The notes below the pieces were generated by a model. It was given only the letters and a program-made list of their open reading frames with translations. It was not told the DNA's origin and did not search any database. 64,000 bases of DNA from Lachnoclostridium sp. Marseille-P6806 (GTDB lineage: Bacteria > Bacillota > Clostridia > Lachnospirales > Lachnospiraceae): NCBI RefSeq assembly GCF_900625025.1, contig NZ_LR130583.1, positions 54,998-118,997 of the forward strand, given 5' to 3'. Below are positions 34,721-44,618 of the stretch, piece by piece. The translations under genes were made by a program, and so were the position numbers. Numbering within the stretch: position 1 is the stretch's first letter; every line of letters begins with the position of its first letter.

Positions 34721-35158
34721 GGCGAGCTTGTCTTCGGATATTATGAGACGGCGGACTGGATTTCGCATCCGTCCGCCTCGATGCGGCTGATGTATCTGGA
34801 TTCCGGTATAATCCGGGAGAGCAAGGAGCTGATCCGTCACCGCGTGTTCATGACAAAGCTCATGCTGGGGATGCAGGAGGAGTACAAGCGGCGTCACGAC
34901 GAGCTCGCCGCGTCGCGGGGCGGTCCGGTGAATCCCGGCCCGGACAACAACTTCTCGATCTGGAATGCGGGGGAGTATATCTTCGGCTACGATGAGATCG
35001 ATGTGACGATGGAAGCGGAGGGGACGGAGGCGTCAAGAGACGCTGTGATCCGCTGGGAGACGCAAATGCTGGAGATCATGCGCTGGCTCACCGATGATGT
35101 GGACTGGCTCACGGGGAGCGGCATCCGTACGCGGCGAGAATCGGGTGGTACGGCTGAG
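34711..35158 (+). pseudogene. Unrecognised gene remnant
   Basis: An open stretch of about 145 residues has normal high-G+C codon use and protein-like composition (IGELVFGYYETADWISHPSA, later NPGPDNNFSIWNAGEYIFGY and IMRWLTDDVDWLTGSG). It has no start or ribosome site and runs into the tail of the converging AraC gene. I do not recognise the family. It belongs to the same decayed operon as the three fragments before it. Confidence 0.45.
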
Positions 35159-35167
35159 AGGCTGGGG

Positions 35168-36034
35168 TCAGTCTTCGGAGCGCTGACGAAAATACTGACG
35201 GTAATCTCCGGGTGTCATGCCCTCGCGTTTCTTAAAGGTCTGAATAAAGTAGCTCGCGCTGCTGAAGCCGCAGAGGGACGCGATTTGTCCGATCGGCTGC
35301 GCGGTGCTTCGAAGAAGCGATTTTGCATAGGAAAGGCGCCGCGTGATGAGATATTCATAAGGACTGAACCGGGTCTGCTCCTTGAAGCAGTGGGCGAGAT
35401 AGTATTTACTGACGCTGAGAGCCCGGCAGAGTTCGTCCAGAGAAAGTGCCGTGGCAAAATTTTCCTCCAGATAGTCGAGGGCATTTCTGACAAGCGGGGA
35501 GAGCATGTGATCGCGTCCCTGTCTCGTTTTTTTCAGATGGATCAGGTAATCGGAGCATAGTCTAATGAGCAGCGTCGAGCTCCGGATGGCGTCCGTTATG
35601 TCCCCGCTTCCGGCACTGTGAAACAGCTCGCGCAGCAGAGACTCGGGCGTATTGCGGCAGATATCCCAGTGCTCCGTGATTTCGGTGAGATATCCGTCGA
35701 TGCAGGAACCGGAAAAATGAATCCAGAAGAAATCCCAGACATCCCCCGGCAGGGCGTAATAGGAGTGAGGGAGATCGCAGTTGAGTATGGCAGAGCAGCC
35801 GGCAGGCAGCTCTGCTTCTTTTTGCTGATAAAGGATTTTTCCGCAGCCGCTTCTGGTGTAAAGACAGAGATAGCTGTGGAGATGGCTTCGTCCGATCACG
35901 CCGTAAGAGGCGGAGGCGTGATAACGGCCCATGCACTGAATATAGAGATATAATTGTCTGATTTCCTGCGAGGGTGTCAGATCCTCAGCCCAAGAGTCCT
36001 TTCCAAGGCTGGCATAGGGGATGATGGTTCTCAT
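35168..36034 (-). CDS. AraC family transcriptional regulator of the GH2 operon
   Basis: The 288-residue protein has an N-terminal sugar-sensing cupin (GRSHLHSYLCLYTRSGCGK, LPHSYYALPGDVWDFFWIHF) and a C-terminal double HTH ending QIASLCGFSSASYFIQTFKKREGMTP. GAGGATTT precedes ATG 36034. It diverges from the ABC-GH2 operon across 196 bp, so it is the probable activator of that operon. It may once have also served the decayed operon on its other side. Confidence 0.92.
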   Translation of the reverse strand: MRTIIPYASLGKDSWAEDLTPSQEIRQLYLYIQCMGRYHASASYGVIGRSHLHSYLCLYTRSGCGKILYQQKEAELPAGCSAILNCDLPHSYYALPGDVWDFFWIHFSGSCIDGYLTEITEHWDICRNTPESLLRELFHSAGSGDITDAIRSSTLLIRLCSDYLIHLKKTRQGRDHMLSPLVRNALDYLEENFATALSLDELCRALSVSKYYLAHCFKEQTRFSPYEYLITRRLSYAKSLLRSTAQPIGQIASLCGFSSASYFIQTFKKREGMTPGDYRQYFRQRSED

Positions 36035-36230
36035 AGAAAATCCTCACGCTGTAAAAGCAAGATATTGATATTTTGTCGGCAAGATACGGGGATGATTTCA
36101 GAGAACAGTCGTGATATTCTCTGCCTATAAGAGAATTATTGCACATAAAAATAAAAAATGCAGGCGAAATTATATGCAATAAGAACATATATGTAAATGG
36201 TATTTCACATAAAACAGGGAGGAAAGGGAG

Positions 36231-37586
36231 ATGAAAGAAAAAAGCAAAAAGATGACAGCTCTTGTGACAGCAGGAATCATGGGTCTCTCTGTACTGACCG
36301 GATGCGGAGCCTCCTCCGGGACAGGAAATACAGCGGAGACGGAGAACCGGGAGGAACAGAGCGCCGCCGGGGATGCGGCAGCAGGCGGAGAGACGACGCT
36401 GACGATATGGGACTGGGATTCGGCGTTCACGAAACATATGTCAGAGTATTATGCTCAGACGCATCCCGGGGTGAAATTTGAGTTTGTCAATGTATCTACG
36501 GCTGATTATTTCCAGAAGCTGCAGGGAGCGCTTTCTTCCGGGGAGGGTGTTCCGGACATTATTCTCTGTGAGATGGCGTATCGGGGAAAGGTGTTTGATC
36601 TCGGGATTCTGGATGATCTGACGAAAGAGCCGTACGGTCTTGACCCGGCGGGAATGTATGATTTCGCCGTAGATCTGGGATCGGACCGGACCGGAACCCT
36701 GCTCGGTTTGGAGCAGCAGGTGTGCCCCTCCGGCCTTGCCTATCGGAGAGATCTCGCGAAAGAATATTTCGGGACCGACGATCCGGAGGAGCTGGAGGCG
36801 ATGTTCTCGAACTGGGACGCGTTTATTGCCGGAGGAAAGGAAGTGTTAAAGAAGAGCGGAGGCCGTGTGTATATGCTTCCGGGGCTTGCCTCCTGCGCTT
36901 TCTATATCCTGAGAAATCAGGATCCGTTCCCGTATATCACAGAGACAGAGATTGATATTACAGGACGGTATCAGAACGATATTACGACGCTGGCACAGAT
37001 GATGGAAGCAGGAATCATTATGCCGGGGGACTCGGAGACGACGATCGCCGACGGTTTTGTCAATAAGAGCTTTCTGTTCTATCCCTGCGCGCCGTGGGTG
37101 GAGAAGTGGTATATTGCGGCGAATGACCCGGAGGGAAGCGGAAACTGGGGACTGATGGCGGCCCCGGGGGGTGGATATACCTATGGCGGAACCTCTGTCG
37201 GAATTTACAAGGACAGTCCGAATAAAGAGGCGGCGTGGGATTATATCCGTAGCGTCTACTGCGACGGAGACGGCATCAGAGAGGCATATGCAAAGTTCGG
37301 CTTTATGTCCGGCTTCCGCGCAGCCTACGGGGAGGATTCGATCTATCTTGAGCCCAGCGAATATGACGCGTTTTTCGGAGGACAGGAGCTCGGCAGAAAA
37401 TATAAGGAAATCATGGAGGCGGGACTCAAGGGACAGGTGCAGACGACGTCTGAGGCCAATGTTCTCACGGCGATTGGCGTTGCTCTGGCGGCGTATGACA
37501 GCGACCCGTCCATGACGCCGGAGGAGGTTCTGCAGCAGCTGATCAAAGAGGTCAGAGCATCTTGCCCGGACGTTACGGTGAAATAA
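36231..37586 (+). CDS. Sugar ABC transporter substrate-binding lipoprotein
   Basis: The 451-residue protein has lipobox LTGCG after a Lys-rich signal, then a family-1 sugar-binding core (LTIWDWDSAFTKHMSEYYAQ, KEAAWDYIRSVYCDGDGIREAYAKFGFMSG). GGAGGAAAGGGAG precedes the ATG. It is the first gene of an importer-glycosidase operon and should bind the oligosaccharide later cut by the two GH2 enzymes. No ATPase gene is in the operon. Confidence 0.92.
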   Translation: MKEKSKKMTALVTAGIMGLSVLTGCGASSGTGNTAETENREEQSAAGDAAAGGETTLTIWDWDSAFTKHMSEYYAQTHPGVKFEFVNVSTADYFQKLQGALSSGEGVPDIILCEMAYRGKVFDLGILDDLTKEPYGLDPAGMYDFAVDLGSDRTGTLLGLEQQVCPSGLAYRRDLAKEYFGTDDPEELEAMFSNWDAFIAGGKEVLKKSGGRVYMLPGLASCAFYILRNQDPFPYITETEIDITGRYQNDITTLAQMMEAGIIMPGDSETTIADGFVNKSFLFYPCAPWVEKWYIAANDPEGSGNWGLMAAPGGGYTYGGTSVGIYKDSPNKEAAWDYIRSVYCDGDGIREAYAKFGFMSGFRAAYGEDSIYLEPSEYDAFFGGQELGRKYKEIMEAGLKGQVQTTSEANVLTAIGVALAAYDSDPSMTPEEVLQQLIKEVRASCPDVTVK

Positions 37587-37634
37587 TATCGAGAGGCTCT
37601 GCCGCGCGCGGACTGCTTCGGGAGGGTGACTGCC

Positions 37635-38549
37635 ATGAAAAAGAAAATTACGGGAAAACAAATATGGCCCTACCTGTTCTGCGCCCCGTTTGTCTTTTGC
37701 TTTCTGATGTTTACGCTGTACCCTACGGCATATTCTCTGGAGGTGTCTTTTCATGACTGGAATGGCTTCGGAGACAAGGTTTTTGTGGGCGCGGGGAATT
37801 ATCTCCGGATATTCACACGGGACAAGCTGTACTGGAAAGCGTTCCTGAATACGGCGGTTCTGATGCTTCTCTCGACACCGACCACGGTATTCTTGGGGCT
37901 CCTCCTGTCGTATGTGCTGTACCGCCTCCGGACGGCAAAGCGTTTTTTTCAGACGGCGGCATTTTATCCGTATGTCATTACGCCCGTTGCGATCGGCTTT
38001 ATATTTTCCTATTTGTTTGACTGGAAGACGGGGCTTATGAATCGTCTGCTGCAGACGGCGGGGCTTCTGGAGGAACCGTTTAATTATCTTCAGAGTCCCG
38101 CCGCAATCCGGCTGATTATTGTGGTCATGATTGTCTGGCGGTATCTGGGCTATTATACCATGCTGTTTCTTGCTGCAATGACGTCTGTTTCCCCGGAAAT
38201 CTATGATGCGGCAAGGGTAGACGGAGCCTCTTCGCCGCAGACGTTTTGGAAGATCACGGTGCCGATGCTCCGCCGCACGATTGTGTTTCTCACGATTACG
38301 TCCGTGATCGGCGGATTGAAAATGTTCGAGGAGCCCATGCTGCTGTTCAGCGGGTGGAGCAACGCGCAGGCCGGGGCGACAGGCGGTCCGGGGAACGCCG
38401 CTCTGACCGTGATGTGGAAATTTTATAATGATGCCTATCGTCTGGATTCCCGGCTCGGCTACGCGGCGGCAGAGTCCTATGTCCTGTTCCTGCTTGCGAT
38501 GACCGCGGCGCTGATTCTGCATCGGCTGACGAGGGAGAGGCAGATATGA
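37635..38549 (+). CDS. Sugar ABC transporter permease (MalF/UgpA type)
   Basis: The 304-residue six-helix permease has the EAA loop PEIYDAARVDGASSPQTFW. ATG 37635 is chosen over GTG 37626 because GGGAGGGTGA lies at the right distance before it. Its stop overlaps the next start by four bases (ATGA), so the two channel subunits are translationally coupled. Confidence 0.92.
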   Translation: MKKKITGKQIWPYLFCAPFVFCFLMFTLYPTAYSLEVSFHDWNGFGDKVFVGAGNYLRIFTRDKLYWKAFLNTAVLMLLSTPTTVFLGLLLSYVLYRLRTAKRFFQTAAFYPYVITPVAIGFIFSYLFDWKTGLMNRLLQTAGLLEEPFNYLQSPAAIRLIIVVMIVWRYLGYYTMLFLAAMTSVSPEIYDAARVDGASSPQTFWKITVPMLRRTIVFLTITSVIGGLKMFEEPMLLFSGWSNAQAGATGGPGNAALTVMWKFYNDAYRLDSRLGYAAAESYVLFLLAMTAALILHRLTRERQI

Positions 38550-39379
38550 AAAAAGAGAGACGATCATTCCGGCCGCTGTCTCCTGTGAAGTATGCGGTAC
38601 TGATTCTTCTGACGGTACTGATGGCGGCGCCGGTTTATGTTGTGGCCATGATGGGAACCTACAAGAGCGAACGGCTGTTTTTGGGGATCCCGTGGCTCCC
38701 GGGAAATTATCTCGCGGAGAACGTCAGGACGACGCTGTCGCATGGATTTCTCCGGAGCGTGATGAATTCGGCGGTAGTTTCGATCGGCGCGGTTCTTCTC
38801 ACGGTGTTCTGCGCATCGCTTTGCGGATATGCTCTGGCAAGATATGAATTCAGGGGGAAAAGGCTGATCACCATGCTTCTGATTGTGCTGCTTGTCATTC
38901 CGACGGAGATCAGTGTGGTCGGTTATGTCAGGGAAATGCGCAGTCTTCATCTGACCGGGAGCTATCTTTCTCTGATCCTGATCTGGGGAGCAAACCCGTT
39001 CTGCGCCTATTTCATCCATTCATTTACTGTGGATGCCTTTCCGTCGGAAATCATGGAATCAGCCCGGATCGACGGCTGCAGCGATCCGGGGATTTTTGCC
39101 AGACTGGCATTCCCTATGATGCGGCCCGGCATTACCACGATAGTGATTCTGATTTTTCTCTGGTCATGGAATTCGTATATGCTTCCGCTGATCATCGTAA
39201 ACACGGACAGGAGATATACCATACCTCTATTTGTATCCACGCTTTCCTCTGCGTTTACGAGAGATTACGGAGCGATCATGTGTGCTCTTGCGATGTCGAT
39301 TCTCCCGATGCTTCTGCTTTTTACGATTTTTTCAGGGAGCTTTATGGAGAGCATCAGTGCCGGGGCGCTGAAAGGGTAG
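38546..39379 (+). CDS. Sugar ABC transporter permease (MalG/UgpE type)
   Basis: The 277-residue permease has the EAA motif SEIMESARIDGCSDPGIF and the usual C-terminal SISAGALKG. It pairs with the preceding gene. An 84-bp gap separates it from the first GH2 gene on the same strand. Confidence 0.92.
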   Translation: MKKERRSFRPLSPVKYAVLILLTVLMAAPVYVVAMMGTYKSERLFLGIPWLPGNYLAENVRTTLSHGFLRSVMNSAVVSIGAVLLTVFCASLCGYALARYEFRGKRLITMLLIVLLVIPTEISVVGYVREMRSLHLTGSYLSLILIWGANPFCAYFIHSFTVDAFPSEIMESARIDGCSDPGIFARLAFPMMRPGITTIVILIFLWSWNSYMLPLIIVNTDRRYTIPLFVSTLSSAFTRDYGAIMCALAMSILPMLLLFTIFSGSFMESISAGALKG

Positions 39380-39463
39380 TCCGGCAGGGAACATGCTTAT
39401 TGCGGGGCTGTTTATGTCCGGGGCGGCACAGATGGTTTTCGTCTGGGGACGGGAGATACGGCG

Positions 39464-42400
39464 ATGCATGAAAAGTTATTTGAAGAATCGGTCATTTCGC
39501 TTGCCGGGGAATGGCGGATCGCATTCGGAGCCTATGAGGAGCACGCGCCGGAGGCTGGGGTCATTGAACTGCCGGGTTCGGTGACGGAGCGTGGCTTCGG
39601 AGAGAAAAATGATGCAGAGGAGCGGTGGTTTCTTACGGAGAGGCGGCGCTTTACCGGCACAGTGACATTTACGAGACAGGTAGAACTGACTGCCCCGGCG
39701 GGAATGACGGTGCTGTTTGCCATGGAACGAACGCGGGTGACGCGCCTCTGGGTCAACGGATGCTTTGCAGGGCGGCGTGATCTTCTCACGAGCGAGCAGG
39801 TCTATGACATTACGGAATATATGCAATCCGGGAGTAATACGCTGACGGCAGAGGTGGACAACACACTGGAGAGTGTGCCGCGGGATGCAATTTTCGCTTC
39901 TCATATGGCGACAGAGCATACACAGACCAACTGGACGGGGATACTGGGCAGAATCGAGCTGAGACTGGAACCGCCGATTTATATGAGAGAAATCCGCGTA
40001 TATCCCGATGAACAGGGCTGTAAGGCAAAGCTCCGGATCCATGTAATGTCTGACAGAAATGGAATCTGTACGCTTATGGCCGCACAGACGGGAGCTTGGA
40101 CGGAGGAGCCCGCGCAGGAGCGGGCAGAGGAGAGGAACTTTGTGCTGAAGCCCGGCGGGCAGGAGCTTGTCCTGACCGTTCCGCTGTCTTCGGATACGCC
40201 GCGATGGAGTGAATTTTCCCCGGAACTCACAGCGCTGTGTTTGACGCTGCATACGCCGCTCGGCAGCATGGAGAAAACCGTGCGCTTCGGACTGCGGGAC
40301 TTTGGCGTCAGCGAGGATTGCCGCCATTTCACGATCAACGGAAAGAAGCTCTTTGTCAGAGGCGAGACAAACTGCGCGGTTTTTCCGGAGACGGGTTATG
40401 CGCCGATGGAAGCGGGGGCGTGGGACAGACTGTTTGACAGTTATCGTGCTTTCGGGGTCAATTACGTGAGATTTCATTCATGGTGTCCTCCGGAAGCGGC
40501 CTTTGAGAGCGCAGACCGGAAAGGACTCTATCTGCAGCCGGAGCTCTGCGAGTGGACGTTCCATGCCTTTGAGGAGGATGCGGAATACGATTATTACCGC
40601 AGAGAGGCAATGGCTGTTCTGGATTGTTACGGAAACCATCCCTCTTTTGTCGCACTCACGTGGGGAAATGAACTGCGAAGCGGCAGGCGGGACAGAATGA
40701 GCGCGCTGGTGAGGCGAATGCAGAATTATGATCCTACCAGAAGATATGCGGAGGGCTCCAACACATGGTATGGGGAGGCGGGGCCGGATGAGGCATCGGA
40801 ATTTGTGCTGGCGCAGGGAAATCTTGGAGCGCCGTGGCGCGGCGCCTTTGCGGGGAACAAAGGCTTTATCAACGAGGAGCGTCCCGGGGCGCGTGTTGAT
40901 TATGAGGATAATATTCGAGGCGCGGGGCGCCCGGCTGTCAGCTTTGAGACCGGACAGTTTCAGGTCTACCCGGACTTTAGGGAAGTTGAGGAGTACAGCG
41001 GCGTTCTGGAAGCGAGGAATCTGAAATATTACCGGAGACGGATGGAGGCGAACGGGCTGCGCGGGATGGATTCTTCGTTTCATGAAGCCTCCGGAAAGCT
41101 TGCCGCTCTCTGTTACCGGGAGGAAATTGAGGCGGCGATGCGGACGGCCGGAATGGCAGGAATTACGCTGCTGGGGCTGCAGGACTTTCCGGGACAGGGA
41201 ACTGCTCTGGTCGGGATGATGGATGCGTTCGGCAGGCCGAAGCGCTTTATACAGCCGGAAAAATTCCGCCGCTTTTTTTCTCCGGTGGTGCCGCTGCTTC
41301 GCTTCGGGGATCGTGTTCTCCGGGCAGGGGAGCAGGCGGAGCTGGAGGTGCTGATTCATAACTTCGGAGAACGGGAACTGGAGGAGCGGCTTCTGATCCG
41401 GGCCGTCAGGGCAAACGGGGAGCGGATCATGGAGAAAGAATGGGAGCTGTGCAGAGTGCCGCAGGGCGAGCTGTTCCATGCAGGCCGCGTTTTTCTTTCC
41501 GTTCCGGAGACTTCGGCCCCGGAGGAGATCTGCGTGTTCGTCCGGATCGGGGAATACGAGAATGAATATACGCTGTTTGCGGCGCCGGCTGCGGAAACGA
41601 CAGACAAGGAGAAACGCTGCATCGTGGAACGGGCGGATGCAGAAACGCTGCGGAGGCTGAAAGAGGGGGAATGCCTTGTCCTGCTGCCAGAGCTCACGCC
41701 GGAGGCGCTCCCGGAGAGCTTCGCCGCTTCATACAGTACGGATTTCTGGTGCTGGGCCATGTTCCGCAAGTGGGACAGCTCAGGAACCATGGGGCTGCTG
41801 CCGGAACCGCTGCATCCTCTGTTCCGGAAATTCCCGACGGGGGATCACACGGATCCGCGCTGGTGGTCTCTCCTGCACGGAGCAAGGGCGGTACGCCTCA
41901 CCGGGACAGAGCTTCCGGCAGTACTCCCGATGATCGACAATCTTCACCGGAATGAACGGCTTGCCGTGGTGTTCGGAGGCCGTATGGGCCGCGGCCGGCT
42001 TCTTGTCTGTACATTGAATGTCCGGAATGAGTCAGATCCGATGGCAGGGACATTCCGAAAGGCGCTGGTTTCCTATGCTTTATCGGAGGATTTTGCGCCT
42101 CGTGCGGAGCTGCCGGAGGAGCTGCTGCAGCGCCTCTGCCCCGGGGAGCGACCGGAACTTACGGGCTCGGCTGCGGTAGCTGCCGGAACAGGCGGCGCGT
42201 CAGCGCGCTTTGCCGTGGAGGACAATGATCGATGCTGGATCAGTGCGCCGGAGAGCAGAGAGGAGGAGCTCTGGTACGAGCTTCGCTTCCCGGCCGAGGC
42301 GGAGATGGATACGGTTCGGATCAGCTTCGCTCTTGGCGGGGCCGGTGAAACGGGAGAGCTTTCCTTTGATCTTCCGGGGGACTTTGTCGTGTTCTGTGAG

Positions 42401-42634
42401 CATGGCGGACAATGGGAGCCGGTGCAGGTTCTGTTTCAGACGGCGATGACGGGCGGAGAGGAAAACCTGTGTCATTTTGAAAAAACGATAACGCGGGCGC
42501 TCCGGATCGTATTTGCCCGGGCCGGCGGCGGGGGTGTTGCCGTGCAGGAGGTATCGGGAGCGGCAGGCCGGCCCTTTGCGGCGGCGCGGATCCGGGTGTA
42601 CGGAACGATGCCGGGCGCAGGGGTACGGGGATAG
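39464..42634 (+). CDS. Large GH2-clan glycoside hydrolase
   Basis: The 1056-residue cytoplasmic enzyme (no signal peptide) begins with a GH2 jelly-roll sugar-binding domain (ISLAGEWRIAFG, ELPGSVTERGFGEKN, VTRLWVNGCFAGRRDLL). An Ig-like domain and a TIM barrel follow. The acid/base is probably Glu403 in TWGNELRSG and the nucleophile Glu495 in VSFETGQFQV. The C-terminal roughly 450 residues form further beta domains with an unusual length for the family. It is a retaining beta- or alpha-L-type glycosidase; specificity cannot be read. GGGAG precedes the start. It shares an operon with a second, shorter GH2 enzyme, so the two probably remove different sugars from one imported glycan. Confidence 0.82.
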   Translation: MHEKLFEESVISLAGEWRIAFGAYEEHAPEAGVIELPGSVTERGFGEKNDAEERWFLTERRRFTGTVTFTRQVELTAPAGMTVLFAMERTRVTRLWVNGCFAGRRDLLTSEQVYDITEYMQSGSNTLTAEVDNTLESVPRDAIFASHMATEHTQTNWTGILGRIELRLEPPIYMREIRVYPDEQGCKAKLRIHVMSDRNGICTLMAAQTGAWTEEPAQERAEERNFVLKPGGQELVLTVPLSSDTPRWSEFSPELTALCLTLHTPLGSMEKTVRFGLRDFGVSEDCRHFTINGKKLFVRGETNCAVFPETGYAPMEAGAWDRLFDSYRAFGVNYVRFHSWCPPEAAFESADRKGLYLQPELCEWTFHAFEEDAEYDYYRREAMAVLDCYGNHPSFVALTWGNELRSGRRDRMSALVRRMQNYDPTRRYAEGSNTWYGEAGPDEASEFVLAQGNLGAPWRGAFAGNKGFINEERPGARVDYEDNIRGAGRPAVSFETGQFQVYPDFREVEEYSGVLEARNLKYYRRRMEANGLRGMDSSFHEASGKLAALCYREEIEAAMRTAGMAGITLLGLQDFPGQGTALVGMMDAFGRPKRFIQPEKFRRFFSPVVPLLRFGDRVLRAGEQAELEVLIHNFGERELEERLLIRAVRANGERIMEKEWELCRVPQGELFHAGRVFLSVPETSAPEEICVFVRIGEYENEYTLFAAPAAETTDKEKRCIVERADAETLRRLKEGECLVLLPELTPEALPESFAASYSTDFWCWAMFRKWDSSGTMGLLPEPLHPLFRKFPTGDHTDPRWWSLLHGARAVRLTGTELPAVLPMIDNLHRNERLAVVFGGRMGRGRLLVCTLNVRNESDPMAGTFRKALVSYALSEDFAPRAELPEELLQRLCPGERPELTGSAAVAAGTGGASARFAVEDNDRCWISAPESREEELWYELRFPAEAEMDTVRISFALGGAGETGELSFDLPGDFVVFCEHGGQWEPVQVLFQTAMTGGEENLCHFEKTITRALRIVFARAGGGGVAVQEVSGAAGRPFAAARIRVYGTMPGAGVRG

Positions 42635-42683
42635 AGCGGGCCGGCAGCAGTTGGCTGCGCGTGTTTTTCAGGGAGGGCAGGCC

Positions 42684-44618
42684 ATGAGGATAAAAGAGGC
42701 GCTTTCCGGGAAATGGCAGTTTTGTCTGGACCCGGAAAGGAAAGGTGAAAGAGAACATTTTTTTGCACGGGAGCTTCCGGATGCGGAGGATGTGCAGATT
42801 CCCCATACCTATAATGTCGGCAGCGGGACAGACGATTATCGCGGCTGCGCGTGGTATCAGTACTGCTTTGATGCGCCGGAGGAGTGGCGGGGAAAAGCGG
42901 TGCGCGTTCAGTTCGGCGGCATATACCGTGATGCTCATTTCTGGCTGAACGGAAGAGCGCTTGGAAAGCATGAGGGATCAGGATTCACGTCATTTGCCGT
43001 GGACCTTACGGAAGCGGTCTGCTCCGGAGAGAGGAACCGCCTCACGGTGCAGGTGGATAATCGGTATTCACCGTATGCGCTTCCGTGGTATGACCAGTTC
43101 GATTGGGCGGACGACGGGGGGATTTTCCGGCCCTGCTGCTTCCTTGTTACGGAAACGACAGCGGTAGAGGAGCTTCTTGTGGATGCACAGCCGGTGCTTT
43201 CCGGGACGGGGGAGAGGGAGATACAGGGAGCGGGGCAGATTTCCCTGCGGATCAGAATGCTGGCCGGGTCGAGGCCGTCTGCTTTTCGCTATGAGCTTTC
43301 CGACGAGGGGGAGCGGCTGGCGGCGGGGACATGGAAGCCGGGCGAGACGATTCACGTCCCGCGTGTGAAATATTGGCATTTTGACAGCCCGGAGCTTTAT
43401 GATTTCTGCTTGACTGTGATTGCGGACGGGGAAAAAACAGATACTCTTCGTACGCGGATCGGATTCCGGAGCTTCTGCACGGATGGGAAAGAATTTGTTC
43501 TGAACGGGGAGAGGATCGAAGTGGCCGGCACGGAGTGGATGCCGGGCTCTGACCCGCGGATCGGGAATGCTGAGCGGCCTGAGGATATCGGGAGGTTTTT
43601 GCAGCTTCTGAAAGATACGAACTGTATCTATACGCGGGTGCATTGGCAGCAGGATGATTCCTTTTATGAGTGGGCTGACGAACATGGCTTGATGGTGCAG
43701 GAAGAGGTTCCTCTCTGGGGAATGCCGAAAGAACCGACAGCCGATACGCTGGAGCGCGTCAGAGATCAGTGTGCGGAGATGATTTCGTCGCATTATAATC
43801 ACCCCTCTTTGGTCAGCTGGGGCGTCGGGAATGAGCTGAACGGGCAGAGCGAAGCGACAAAGCGCTATGTGACGGCTGCGGTGCGGCTGTTCCATGAAGC
43901 GGATCCGTACCGGCCGGTGAGCTATGTCTCGAATACGGCATGGGAATCGCCGGATGATGCTGCCTCGCGGGGCGATATTATGATGTGCAACGAGTATATC
44001 GGCACATGGCATCAGGGCTTTGATAACGAGGAGGCGGTTGGGCGTTTCCGGGAGGCCAACCCGGATAAACCCATGTTGATCTCGGAATTCGGCCTCTGTG
44101 AGCCTGCGTTTTTGGGAGGTGATGAGAGGAGGAGAGAAATTTTTCTCTCCAAGCTGGGCATTTATCGCCGAACGGGAGTGAACGGTTTTATCTATTTCTG
44201 CCTGAATGATTACCGCACACAGATGGGTGAGGACGGGAACGGCAGATTCCGGGAACGCATTCATGGCTCTGCGGATATGTTCGGCAATCCGAAGCCCTCG
44301 TATGAAGCCGTGCGGGAGGAATGCTCGCCGCTTCTGCTTACCGGGATGGAGCGGCGGGGCGATGAAATCACTGTCCGGCTCACGGTGCGCAGTGCTCTGC
44401 CCCGTTATGAGGTGCGGGGTTACAGTCTCCGTCTCAGCGCAAACGGTGAGGCGTCGTCCATTGTGAAGCTTCCGGACGGGCGTCCGGGAGAAACGATGCA
44501 GGTGACGATGAGGGTGCCTGCCGGGAGGATGCTGCAGCTCGCACTGCTGCGTCCCACCGGGGATATTGTGTTTTCGAGAAAATTGCGGAAGGAGCTTGGT
44601 AAGAATCACCATGAGTGA
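42684..44618 (+). CDS. GH2 beta-glycosidase (beta-galactosidase/beta-glucuronidase-like)
   Basis: The 644-residue enzyme has the three-domain GH2 core. The sugar-binding domain shows QIPHTYNVGSGTDDYRGCAWYQY and FGGIYRDAHFWLNGRALGKHEGSG. The barrel has acid/base Glu384 in GVGNELNG and nucleophile Glu468 in LISEFG. WADDGGIFRPC is the typical D/E-GIxR strand. No signal peptide is present. GGGAGGG precedes ATG 42684. The stop overlaps the start of the DUF5107-TPR gene by eight bases. Beta-galactosidase and beta-glucuronidase are the likely activities; the N-K-G motif of glucuronidases is not seen, so galactose or another neutral sugar is more likely. Confidence 0.88.
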   Translation: MRIKEALSGKWQFCLDPERKGEREHFFARELPDAEDVQIPHTYNVGSGTDDYRGCAWYQYCFDAPEEWRGKAVRVQFGGIYRDAHFWLNGRALGKHEGSGFTSFAVDLTEAVCSGERNRLTVQVDNRYSPYALPWYDQFDWADDGGIFRPCCFLVTETTAVEELLVDAQPVLSGTGEREIQGAGQISLRIRMLAGSRPSAFRYELSDEGERLAAGTWKPGETIHVPRVKYWHFDSPELYDFCLTVIADGEKTDTLRTRIGFRSFCTDGKEFVLNGERIEVAGTEWMPGSDPRIGNAERPEDIGRFLQLLKDTNCIYTRVHWQQDDSFYEWADEHGLMVQEEVPLWGMPKEPTADTLERVRDQCAEMISSHYNHPSLVSWGVGNELNGQSEATKRYVTAAVRLFHEADPYRPVSYVSNTAWESPDDAASRGDIMMCNEYIGTWHQGFDNEEAVGRFREANPDKPMLISEFGLCEPAFLGGDERRREIFLSKLGIYRRTGVNGFIYFCLNDYRTQMGEDGNGRFRERIHGSADMFGNPKPSYEAVREECSPLLLTGMERRGDEITVRLTVRSALPRYEVRGYSLRLSANGEASSIVKLPDGRPGETMQVTMRVPAGRMLQLALLRPTGDIVFSRKLRKELGKNHHE

